Positions 23,507-30,787 of a stretch of 64,000 bases of DNA are shown one piece after another; within the stretch, counting starts at the first letter, position 1; every line of letters begins with the position of its first letter. The stretch lies in assembly GCA_900546145.1 (NCBI GenBank), contig URBN01000004.1:62001-126000 (forward strand). Reading direction: 5' to 3'. Source of the stretch: an uncultured Desulfovibrio sp. GTDB taxonomy: Bacteria; Desulfobacterota; Desulfovibrionia; Desulfovibrionales; Desulfovibrionaceae. Position numbers and translations under genes: made by a program. Below the pieces are notes generated by a model. That model had not been told where the DNA came from. It searched no databases and saw only the letters and a list, made by a program, of their open reading frames with translations.

Positions 23507-25939
23507 ATGTCTCAGCTTCTCGTTGATGAGCAGAAGTCAGCCTCCCGTCCTTACGACATTCCGGACGGCCCCACCCCGCGTCATGTCCTCCTGAAGCGCA
23601 ATTACCTGCGTCAGGTGCCCACCATTTCCATCTATAGAGCCCGCGCCATCACCAAGATCGCCAGGGAGAATCCCGGCCTTCCCCGTATCGAACTCCGGGC
23701 AAAGGCTTTCCGCTACTGCTGCGAGACGGCTCCTCTCGTTATTCAGGACAATGAACTCATTGTGGGAGCCCCCTGCGGCTCCCCCCGCGCCGGTGCCTTC
23801 TCTCCCGACATTTCCTGGCGCTGGCTCAGGGACGAACTCGACACCATCGCCCACCGTCCCCAGGATCCTTTCTTTATTTCCGAGGAAGACAAGAAGATCC
23901 TCAGGGAAGAAATCTTCCCCTTCTGGGAAGGAAAATCCGTTGACGAATACTGCGAGGCCCAGTACCGCGAAGCCGGCGTATGGACGCTCTCCGGCGAATC
24001 CTTCGTCTCTGACTGCTCCTACCACGCCCTGAACGGCGGAGGCGACTCCAACCCCGGTTACGACGTCATCCTTATGAAGAAGGGCATGCTGGATATTCAG
24101 CGTGAAGCTCAGGAGCATCTCTCCAGACTGGATTACGCCAATCCCGATGACCTCGACAAAATTTACTTCTACAAGTCGGTCATTGACACCACCGAGGGAG
24201 TTATCATCTACGCCCGGCGCATGTCCGAATACGCCAGGAAGCTGGCCGAAAAAGAAAAGGATCCTGTCCGCAGGGCCGAGCTCGAGAAGATTGCCGAAGT
24301 CAACGCCCGTGTTCCCGCACACGCTCCTACTACCTTCTGGGAAGCTGTGCAGGCCGTCTTCACGGTCGAGTCCCTGCTCGTTGTGGAAGAAAATCAGACG
24401 GGCATGTCCATTGGCCGCGTGGACCAGTATATGTATCCTTTCTACAAGAAGGATATCGAGTCCGGCAGGCTCACGCCCTATGAAGCATTCGATATCGCCG
24501 GCTGCATGCTCATCAAGATGAGCGAGATGATGTGGCTCACTTCCGAGGACAGTTCCAAATTCTTCGCCGGCTACCAGCCTTTCGTCAATATGTGCGTGGG
24601 CGGCGTTACCCGCGAAGGGAAGGACGCCACAAACGACCTCACCTATCTGCTCATGGACGCCGTGCGCCATGTGAAGATCTACCAGCCTTCCCTGGCCACC
24701 CGCGTGAACAACAAGTCTCCGCGCAAGTACCTGGAAAAAATCGTTGACGTTGTCCGCGCCGGCATGGGCTTCCCCGCCGTTCACTTCGACGACTGCCACA
24801 TCAAGATGATGCTGGCCAAGGGCGTCAGCATGGAAGACGCCCGCGACTACTGCCTCATGGGCTGCGTCGAGCCCCAGAAGGCCGGCCGCCTTTATCAGTG
24901 GACCTCCACGGCCTATACGCAGTGGCCTATCTGCATCGAACTGGTTCTGAACCACGGCGTGCCGCTGTGGTTCGGAAAGCAGGTCTGCCCTGATATGGGC
25001 GACCTCTCCCAGTTTGACACGTATGAGAAATTCGATCACGCGGTCAAGGAAGAGATCAAATACATTACCAGGCTCACCGGCACGGCAACGGTCATTTCCC
25101 AGCGCGTGCACAGAAGCCTGGCTCCCAAGCCGCTTATGTCCATCATGTACGAGGGCTGCATGGAGAAAGGACGCGATGTGTCCGCCGGCGGCGCCATGTA
25201 CAACTTCGGCCCCGGCGTGGTGTGGACCGGCCTCGCGACCTACGCCGATTCCATGGCCGCCATCAAAAAGCTCGTCTATGATGACAAGAAGTACACGCTC
25301 TCTGAACTCAACGAGGCCCTGAAGGCCGACTTCAAAGGCTACGAGCAAATCCGCAAGGACTGCGTCAACGCCCCAAAGTATGGCAACGACGATCCCTACG
25401 CCGACAATATCGCTGCCGACATTATCGAGTTCACGGAGGTCGAACACAGAAAGATCCGCACGCTCTACTCCACGCTGAGCCATGGCACCCTGTCCATATC
25501 CAACAACACGCCTTTTGGCATGATGACCGGCGCTTCCGCAAACGGCCGTCACAAGGGCATGCCGCTCTCTGACGGCATCAGCCCCTCCCAGGGGGCTGAC
25601 CGCAAAGGCCCCACGGCCATCATCAAGAGCGTTTCCAGAATGGCCTGTGACAACATGAATATCGGCATGGTTCACAACTTCAAGCTCATGGCCGGTCTGC
25701 TCGAGACGCCCGAGGGCAAAAACGGACTCATTTCGCTCATCCACACAGCCAGCATCTTCGGCAACGGCGAGATGCAGTTCAATTATCTCGACAACAAGAC
25801 CCTGCTCGCCGCACAGCGCGCCCCACAGGAATACAGGGACCTCGTGGTCCGCGTTGCCGGCTATTCCGCCTTCTTCGTGGAACTTTGCGAAGACGTGCAG
25901 AACGAAATCATCAGCCGCACCATGCTGACCAAGTTCTAA
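23507..25939 (+). CDS. Glycyl radical enzyme, isethionate-lyase-like, substrate unknown
   Basis: An 810-residue GRE. The thiyl-radical cysteine is Cys453 in GCVEPQK, with general base Glu455, and the glycyl radical site is Gly785 in RVAGYSAFFVELC. The start at 23507 (MSQLLVDEQK) is chosen over an upstream ATG at 23462 because AGAGGAG stands nine bases before it. The stretch after the active site (QKAGRLYQWTSTAYTQWP) recalls isethionate/sulfonate C-S lyases, but the pocket loop at 172-180 reads YHALNGGGD, where as I recall that group has a different, more polar pattern. Possible reactions are C-S, C-N or C-O cleavage. It is not annotated as choline lyase or islA because pocket residues could not be aligned here. 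Confidence 0.88.
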   Translation: MSQLLVDEQKSASRPYDIPDGPTPRHVLLKRNYLRQVPTISIYRARAITKIARENPGLPRIELRAKAFRYCCETAPLVIQDNELIVGAPCGSPRAGAFSPDISWRWLRDELDTIAHRPQDPFFISEEDKKILREEIFPFWEGKSVDEYCEAQYREAGVWTLSGESFVSDCSYHALNGGGDSNPGYDVILMKKGMLDIQREAQEHLSRLDYANPDDLDKIYFYKSVIDTTEGVIIYARRMSEYARKLAEKEKDPVRRAELEKIAEVNARVPAHAPTTFWEAVQAVFTVESLLVVEENQTGMSIGRVDQYMYPFYKKDIESGRLTPYEAFDIAGCMLIKMSEMMWLTSEDSSKFFAGYQPFVNMCVGGVTREGKDATNDLTYLLMDAVRHVKIYQPSLATRVNNKSPRKYLEKIVDVVRAGMGFPAVHFDDCHIKMMLAKGVSMEDARDYCLMGCVEPQKAGRLYQWTSTAYTQWPICIELVLNHGVPLWFGKQVCPDMGDLSQFDTYEKFDHAVKEEIKYITRLTGTATVISQRVHRSLAPKPLMSIMYEGCMEKGRDVSAGGAMYNFGPGVVWTGLATYADSMAAIKKLVYDDKKYTLSELNEALKADFKGYEQIRKDCVNAPKYGNDDPYADNIAADIIEFTEVEHRKIRTLYSTLSHGTLSISNNTPFGMMTGASANGRHKGMPLSDGISPSQGADRKGPTAIIKSVSRMACDNMNIGMVHNFKLMAGLLETPEGKNGLISLIHTASIFGNGEMQFNYLDNKTLLAAQRAPQEYRDLVVRVAGYSAFFVELCEDVQNEIISRTMLTKF

Positions 25940-25968
25940 TCCTTCTTCGCCTGCAAGATACGTATTCC

Positions 25969-26003
25969 CAGGCCCCCTGCCGCTTTTCCCGGCTGGGGGC
26001 CTG
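25969..26003 (+). other. Strong intercistronic hairpin between GRE and activase
   Basis: CAGGCCCCC pairs with GGGGGCCTG, continued by GCCG/CGGC inside. No T run follows. It would stabilise the upstream GRE message and lower activase output, matching the need for little activase per GRE. Confidence 0.6.
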
Positions 26004-26025
26004 ATCGTCCTCCCGGAGAGAGCCC

Positions 26026-26958
26026 ATGACTTCAAACCTGACTGCCCGTGTTTTCAATATCCAAAAATACAGTATCTACGACGGTCCTGGCATACGCACC
26101 ATCGTCTTCTTTCAGGGCTGCCCGCTGCGCTGTCTCTGGTGCTCCAATCCCGAGGGGCAGATAACCAGACCGCAGATTCTGCTCAGCCGGAACCTCTGTA
26201 CTCTGTGCGGAGCCTGCGTCAAAGCCTGCCCGAACAGCCTTCACGCCATCAAAGGCGATCCTCCTGTACATCTTCTCTCACACGAAGGCTGCACCGGATG
26301 CGGCGCCTGCGTGGAGGCCTGCCCCAATGACGCCCTTGCCCAGTGTGGCAGCGAAATGACCATTGAGCAGATCATGGATGTCGTACTCGAAGATCGCGAA
26401 TTCTACGAAAGCTCGGGAGGCGGCATGACCGCCAGCGGCGGCGAACCGCTCTCCCAGGCGGAAGCCCTGGAAGCCCTGTTCAGTTCCTGCCGCAATGAAG
26501 GCATCAGTACGGCCATCGAAACATCCGGCTACGCTCCTCACGCGGTTCTTGAAAAGATCGCTCCGCTGACGAAACTTTTCCTCTACGATTTGAAACATAT
26601 GGATGACGGCATCCACAAAAAGCTTACGGGCGTCAGCAACAAACAGATTCTTGAAAACCTGACCTGGCTTCTCGATAACGAGTACGCCGTCCGTGTGCGC
26701 ATGCCCCTCATCAATGGCTGTAACACCGATGAGGCCGAAATCGCGGCCCGCGTCCGTTTTCTCCTGCCATGGAAGGGGTCTGTCGGTTTCAGAGGTGTGG
26801 ATCTCCTGCCTTATCACAAGATGGGCGTCAAAAAGTATGAGCAGCTCGACATGCCCTACAGCTTTGACAACAGGGCTCAGGTCATGGAGGAAACCCTGGA
26901 ACGCATACGGAGACAATTTGATGAAGCGGGCATTCCCGTTGCCATCATCCGCCATTAA
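26026..26958 (+). CDS. Glycyl radical enzyme activating enzyme (radical SAM)
   Basis: A 310-residue radical SAM protein. The SAM cluster motif CPLRCLWC gives Cys32, Cys36 and Cys39; an inserted ferredoxin-like region carries two more [4Fe-4S] sites (Cys58/61/64/68 and Cys89/92/95/99), as in activases of CutD, IslB and HpdA type. The GGMTASGGEPL motif for SAM binding follows. It installs the glycyl radical on the partner GRE encoded immediately upstream. It lies 86 bp after the GRE gene, with a hairpin between, and 35 bp before the SMR pair. Confidence 0.96.
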   Translation: MTSNLTARVFNIQKYSIYDGPGIRTIVFFQGCPLRCLWCSNPEGQITRPQILLSRNLCTLCGACVKACPNSLHAIKGDPPVHLLSHEGCTGCGACVEACPNDALAQCGSEMTIEQIMDVVLEDREFYESSGGGMTASGGEPLSQAEALEALFSSCRNEGISTAIETSGYAPHAVLEKIAPLTKLFLYDLKHMDDGIHKKLTGVSNKQILENLTWLLDNEYAVRVRMPLINGCNTDEAEIAARVRFLLPWKGSVGFRGVDLLPYHKMGVKKYEQLDMPYSFDNRAQVMEETLERIRRQFDEAGIPVAIIRH

Positions 26959-26993
26959 CGGCGTTTTCTCCAATACGGGAAAAGACGAACACC

Positions 26994-27332
26994 ATGATAT
27001 ACTGGGTCTATCTTCTGACCGGCATCCTCTGTGAGGTTGCCGGCACTACCGGTATGCGCGCCTTCGTATATTCGAACCCGGCTCTGAGCCAGACATCCGC
27101 CACCGTGGGCATTGTTATTTCCTACTTCCTCGTTTCACGGGCTGTTGAACGAATTCCTATGAGTATCGCCTACGCTATATGGTCCGGGCTCGGAACAGGA
27201 GGCGTTTCCCTCCTCAGCTGGTTCTTCTTCAGGGAGGCCATGCCCCCGCTCAAAATACTCGGACTCTGTCTTGTCATTGTAGGCATGCTCTTCATCAACC
27301 TGGATAAAAGCGCACCGGAGAAGACAAAGTGA
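26994..27332 (+). CDS. SMR-family transporter subunit 1
   Basis: A 112-residue protein with four hydrophobic helices and the essential membrane glutamate Glu14 in LTGILCEVAGTTG, as in EmrE. SMR proteins export small cations or quaternary amines in exchange for protons. Its stop overlaps the start of a second SMR gene, so the pair probably forms a heterodimer. Placement after the GRE activase suggests export of a GRE product or a toxic amine, as in choline-utilisation loci that carry SMR genes (inference). Confidence 0.88.
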   Translation: MIYWVYLLTGILCEVAGTTGMRAFVYSNPALSQTSATVGIVISYFLVSRAVERIPMSIAYAIWSGLGTGGVSLLSWFFFREAMPPLKILGLCLVIVGMLFINLDKSAPEKTK

Positions 27333-27679
27333 CCATACCTGACATAAGCCTCCGGCAGGAACTCATCATTGCCATACTCTGGCTTTTTGGCGCCGTTGCC
27401 ACGGACATGGTAGCGATTTCCGCCCTTGTCCTCTCCCACGGGTTCAGACGCTGGAAATGGGCGCTTCTGTCCATCTCCGCGATTTTCCTCTCCTTCTTCT
27501 GCATGCGCCGCGTGGTTCTGGAAATCCCCCTGGGTGTGGCTTATGCGCTCTGGTGCGTTTTCGGCATCTTCGGCACGCTGGCCATTGGAGCTTTCATCTT
27601 CCATCAGCACATCTCCCGCCAGAAGCAGGCGGGCATAGTTCTGCTGGCGATCGGCGTCATCTGCATGTCTCTCTCCTGA
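27329..27679 (+). CDS. SMR-family transporter subunit 2 (Asp in place of the key Glu)
   Basis: A 116-residue four-helix SMR protein starting at a GTG that shares GTGA with the previous stop. The helix-1 motif reads LFGAVATDMVAIS, so the membrane carboxylate is Asp26 rather than glutamate; other positions keep the SMR pattern (GVAYALWCVFGIFGT). Unequal paired SMR subunits usually need each other for function. It is the last gene of the operon; a long imperfect hairpin lies at 27690-27740. Confidence 0.85.
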   Translation: MTIPDISLRQELIIAILWLFGAVATDMVAISALVLSHGFRRWKWALLSISAIFLSFFCMRRVVLEIPLGVAYALWCVFGIFGTLAIGAFIFHQHISRQKQAGIVLLAIGVICMSLS

Positions 27680-27689
27680 TAAGGGCAGG

Positions 27690-27740
27690 GGTTCCTCACT
27701 GTCACGGCATTGCTTTATTTGCGTTGACAGGGAAAGAACC
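27690..27740 (+). terminator. Weak hairpin at the end of the GRE operon
   Basis: GGTTC...CTGTCA (27690-27704) can pair with TGACAG...GAACC (27725-27740), with an internal bulge. Only TTATTCTG follows, so termination is uncertain. Confidence 0.3.
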
Positions 27741-27767
27741 TTATTCTGTACCCAAAGGGAGTGAGTC

Positions 27768-28439
27768 ATGAGCTTCATCATCACCGCACTGATTTCTCTG
27801 TTCCTCGTCCTTCAGCCAGGCAATGCCGCTGCCGCCAACTCCGATCTCACGGCACGGGAATTCTTCCAGGATCTTCCCTGCAGCATCTTTGAAAGCACGG
27901 TCGAGGGGCTTTCAGCCCCGGAGCGGGACACACTCCTGCGCCAGGGTTTTTCTGAAAACTGGGAAATCAGCGGAGAAGACAAGGATCTCCTTGTCTTCTC
28001 TTCCATCCCCTTCAGCGACACCATCGTCGCCCTGCGCCTTTTCTATAATAACAAAGACGATTCCGTCATTGGTATCATCGGCACAGTGGGGGCCCCTATC
28101 TGCGTTCTCGAGGCCTGGAAGAGGGACAAAAACGGGCGCACGACACTCGCAGATCTCCCGGATGAACCGGACGCGAGGGAATTTCTGGCCAGAGGCGAAA
28201 AACTCCCCGCAGGGATCCAGCCTTCCGTCACGCTGTGCCTTGGACTGAACGGACTCAGCGCGCAGGCCGTTTTCTGGAGCAGCCGCGGTATTGTTAATAT
28301 TCCCGTTTCGAAGAAAATCCGCTACGAGTGGAACGGCCGTGATTTCATCAAGACCGCCGAAGACACAAAACCGGAGACTCAGACAAAGGAGCCTGCCACT
28401 CCGATGCCTTCGGATGGCAGCGGCGCTTCAGGAAAGTAG
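27768..28439 (+). CDS. Hypothetical exported protein
   Basis: A 223-residue protein with a signal peptide (MSFIITALISLFLVL...NAAAA) and a C-terminal tail rich in threonine, proline, glycine and serine. AAAGGGAG precedes the ATG. I recognise no domain. It lies 88 bp after the SMR pair on the same strand and could be read through from the GRE operon, but its link to that pathway is unproven. Confidence 0.75.
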   Translation: MSFIITALISLFLVLQPGNAAAANSDLTAREFFQDLPCSIFESTVEGLSAPERDTLLRQGFSENWEISGEDKDLLVFSSIPFSDTIVALRLFYNNKDDSVIGIIGTVGAPICVLEAWKRDKNGRTTLADLPDEPDAREFLARGEKLPAGIQPSVTLCLGLNGLSAQAVFWSSRGIVNIPVSKKIRYEWNGRDFIKTAEDTKPETQTKEPATPMPSDGSGASGK

Positions 28440-28447
28440 CTGTCAGC

Positions 28448-29032
28448 TCAGCGCTCTATCCAGTCCTCAAGCCTGCGCTCAAGTTCTTCTGGGTTGTAGC
28501 GCGGCGATGCGTACATGCCGGCGATCTCACGCTGACGGCTGGCCTCGGACAGAATGAGGGCTGCCGCTACGGAGACGTTGAAGCTCTGTATCATACCGAA
28601 CATGGGTATATAAAGAGAGCCGTCCGCTATGCCCAGAAGCTCCGGATCCACGCCCCTGTGCTCGTTGCCCATAATCACGGCCGTAGGTTTGGTGAAATCC
28701 CATTCGCGCAAGGGGCGGGCCGAGGGAGAACAGTCCGTAGCCAGAATCTGCATGCCGTTCAGGGCTTCCTTCAGTTCTTCAAGGGTGCGGTGGCGCTCAG
28801 TGCCCACCCACTTTCTGGCCGAGGCAGAGGATTTGCGTCCGAGAATCGGGAAAGCCGTATCCGTGTAATAGAGATGCACGCGTTCCACGCCAAAGGCATC
28901 ACAGGAACGGTAAATGGCGGACACGTTATGGGGATCGTGAATGTTGGCGAGAACCAGCGTGAGATCCGGCTGACGCAGTTCGAGCACGTGCTGCAGTTTA
29001 GCGCGTCTTCTGGGGGTTGGATTCTTGGGCAT
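28448..29032 (-). CDS. TrmH/SpoU-family RNA 2'-O-methyltransferase
   Basis: A 194-residue SPOUT methyltransferase. The family motifs are NIHDPHNVSAIYRSCDAFG (motif 1), IMGNEHRGVDPE (motif 2) and IPMFGMIQSFNVSVAAALIL (motif 3), in the order and spacing of TrmH, which methylates the 2'-OH of G18 in tRNA. The start at 29032 (MPKNPTPRRR) has AGGA ten bases upstream. It is convergent with the exported-protein gene, only eight bases apart. Closest to TrmH by motif 3, but another SpoU target cannot be excluded. Confidence 0.88.
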   Translation of the reverse strand: MPKNPTPRRRAKLQHVLELRQPDLTLVLANIHDPHNVSAIYRSCDAFGVERVHLYYTDTAFPILGRKSSASARKWVGTERHRTLEELKEALNGMQILATDCSPSARPLREWDFTKPTAVIMGNEHRGVDPELLGIADGSLYIPMFGMIQSFNVSVAAALILSEASRQREIAGMYASPRYNPEELERRLEDWIER

Positions 29033-29074
29033 GGCAGATTTCCTGTGTCTGAAGCGGCCCTCCCGGGCCTGGAG

Positions 29075-29119
29075 AAAAAAAATAACCGCGGATATCCGGA
29101 ACTCTCCGGACACCCGCGG
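29075..29119 (-). terminator. Terminator of nhaD
   Basis: On the minus strand CCGCGGGTGTCCGGA pairs imperfectly with TCCGGATATCCGCGG (29086-29119), followed within four bases by eight T residues (29075-29082). Confidence 0.82.
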
Positions 29120-29148
29120 TCTTCTTTACCGCTTTTAGCGGCTTCGCG

Positions 29149-30600
29149 CTAGATGAAGAACAGGAACGTCATGAGGATAAAGATGGGAATGAGAATGCCG
29201 CAGGACCAGCCCATATAACCGAAGAAGCTGGGCATGGGGACGCCGTTCTCCTCGGCTATGGAGCGGACCATGAAGTTCGGGGCGTTGCCGATATAGGTGT
29301 TGGCGCCCATGAACACGGCGCCGCAGGAAATGGCCGCAAGCGTCGAAGCCATATCCGTCATCAGGTGTGCGGGATCTCCGCCGGCCGTGTTGAAGAAGAC
29401 CACGTAGGTCGGGGCATTGTCGAGGAAGCTCGACAGAGCGCCGGTGAGCCAGAAGAAGGCGGCATTGACCGGATGACCGTCATGGAAGACCAGATTGATA
29501 AGATTGGCGAGGGCGCCGTCAGTGCCGGCGCGGAGGATGGCAATAGCCGGAATCATGGACAGGAAGATGCCGAAGAAGAGCTTGCCGACTTCAAGAATAG
29601 GAGCCCAGGTAAAGCCGTTCAGACTGCGGCTGCGGCGGGAAGTCAGCACCCAGGAGAGACCGGCTATGGCGAGAAGAACCAGGTCGCGGGCGATGCCGGA
29701 GCCATGAAGCTGGATGCCCATGACCGTTCCCCAGACACCGAGATCAACCATTCCGGAAATAAGAACGGCAAGGACGATGCACACGAGCAGAAGAAGGTTG
29801 ATCTTGCCGTCAAGACCGAATTTTTCCACTTCGCCGTTTTGGGCGGCCTCAGCGGGATTGGGCCCCTTGGGGCTGCCCTCTTTGATATACGTCACTTTGT
29901 CGATGATGTAGAAAAGGACCAGCAGAATGCCGGCGGCGAAGAGCATTTCATGGAAAAGGTGTTCCAGCGTCCAGAAGAAAGAAACGCCCTTCAGGTAACC
30001 GAGGAACAGGGGCGGGTCGCCGAGCGGCGTAAGGCTGCCGCCGATATTGGCTACCATGAAGATGAAAAAGACGACCTGATGCGCCCTGTACTTTCTGTGG
30101 ACGTTGGCCCTGAGAAGAGGTCTGATGAGCAGCATGGCCGCGCCGGTCGTCCCCATCCAGCTGGCCAGCACCGTACCGATGCCCAGCATGGCCGTGTTCA
30201 CGGCTGGAGTTCCGACGAGAGTTCCTTTGAGCCTCACGCCGCCGGCCACAGTGAACAAAGCAAAAAGCAGAACAATAAAGGGAATATAATCGAGAAGAAT
30301 CGAATGCAGGCCTTCGAAGACCGCCGTGTTCACGCCGTAAACAATGGCGCAGGGGACAAGAAACGCCAGGCCCCAGAAAACGGAAACCTTGCCGAAGTGG
30401 TGATCCCAGAAATGTGGAACAATCATGGGACCAAGGGCAATGGAAAGGAGCATACAGGCAAAGGGAATGGCCCAGTACACGGAAAGCTCGGCGCCGGGAA
30501 GATGCGCAGGGGCGCCCTCAGCGGCCGCGGCCATGACCGGCGTCAGGCAGGCAGCCATAGCGCCGAGAGCCGCAGGAAAAACAAAAGACCGTTTACACAT
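29149..30600 (-). CDS. nhaD: NhaD-type Na+/H+ antiporter
   Basis: A 483-residue inner-membrane protein with an apparent signal-like N-terminus and about twelve hydrophobic segments. NhaD/DASS signatures are seen in ANIGGSLTPLGDPPLFLGYLKG and SSFLDNAPTYVVFF. These antiporters exchange Na+ (or Li+) for protons in pH and salt homeostasis. The start at 30600 (MCKRSFVFPA) follows AAGGAGG. It lies 187 bp after the response-regulator gene on the same strand, so joint transcription is unlikely; a good terminator follows. Confidence 0.87.
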   Translation of the reverse strand: MCKRSFVFPAALGAMAACLTPVMAAAAEGAPAHLPGAELSVYWAIPFACMLLSIALGPMIVPHFWDHHFGKVSVFWGLAFLVPCAIVYGVNTAVFEGLHSILLDYIPFIVLLFALFTVAGGVRLKGTLVGTPAVNTAMLGIGTVLASWMGTTGAAMLLIRPLLRANVHRKYRAHQVVFFIFMVANIGGSLTPLGDPPLFLGYLKGVSFFWTLEHLFHEMLFAAGILLVLFYIIDKVTYIKEGSPKGPNPAEAAQNGEVEKFGLDGKINLLLLVCIVLAVLISGMVDLGVWGTVMGIQLHGSGIARDLVLLAIAGLSWVLTSRRSRSLNGFTWAPILEVGKLFFGIFLSMIPAIAILRAGTDGALANLINLVFHDGHPVNAAFFWLTGALSSFLDNAPTYVVFFNTAGGDPAHLMTDMASTLAAISCGAVFMGANTYIGNAPNFMVRSIAEENGVPMPSFFGYMGWSCGILIPIFILMTFLFFI

Positions 30601-30787
30601 AAAAAGAAAGCCTCCTTGTCTAGGTCTGATACATACGGCAGGCCATGAAAGTTCTGCCTGCTTATGACCTGCCGGCAAACTGATTAAATCATCATATCCT
30701 AAAAACTTTGTATTGGAATGGCAACGACATATAAAAATAAATTCAGTGTGTTGCAGTATCGCAATTCAATGATGCAGGCTTGAAACA

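Noticed and set aside
23507..25939. Calling the GRE choline trimethylamine-lyase (cutC) because of the BCCT and SMR genes
   Set aside because: The region after the active-site cysteine looks like sulfonate lyases, no microcompartment genes are present, and choline-contact residues could not be confirmed.
23537..26035. 832-codon minus-strand open frame
   Set aside because: It is the mirror of the GRE gene; the translated protein has no domain signal, while the plus strand has all GRE motifs.
30601..30787. Possible sigma-54 promoter before nhaD
   Set aside because: Only GG and GC spacing fits; both flanking elements match poorly.
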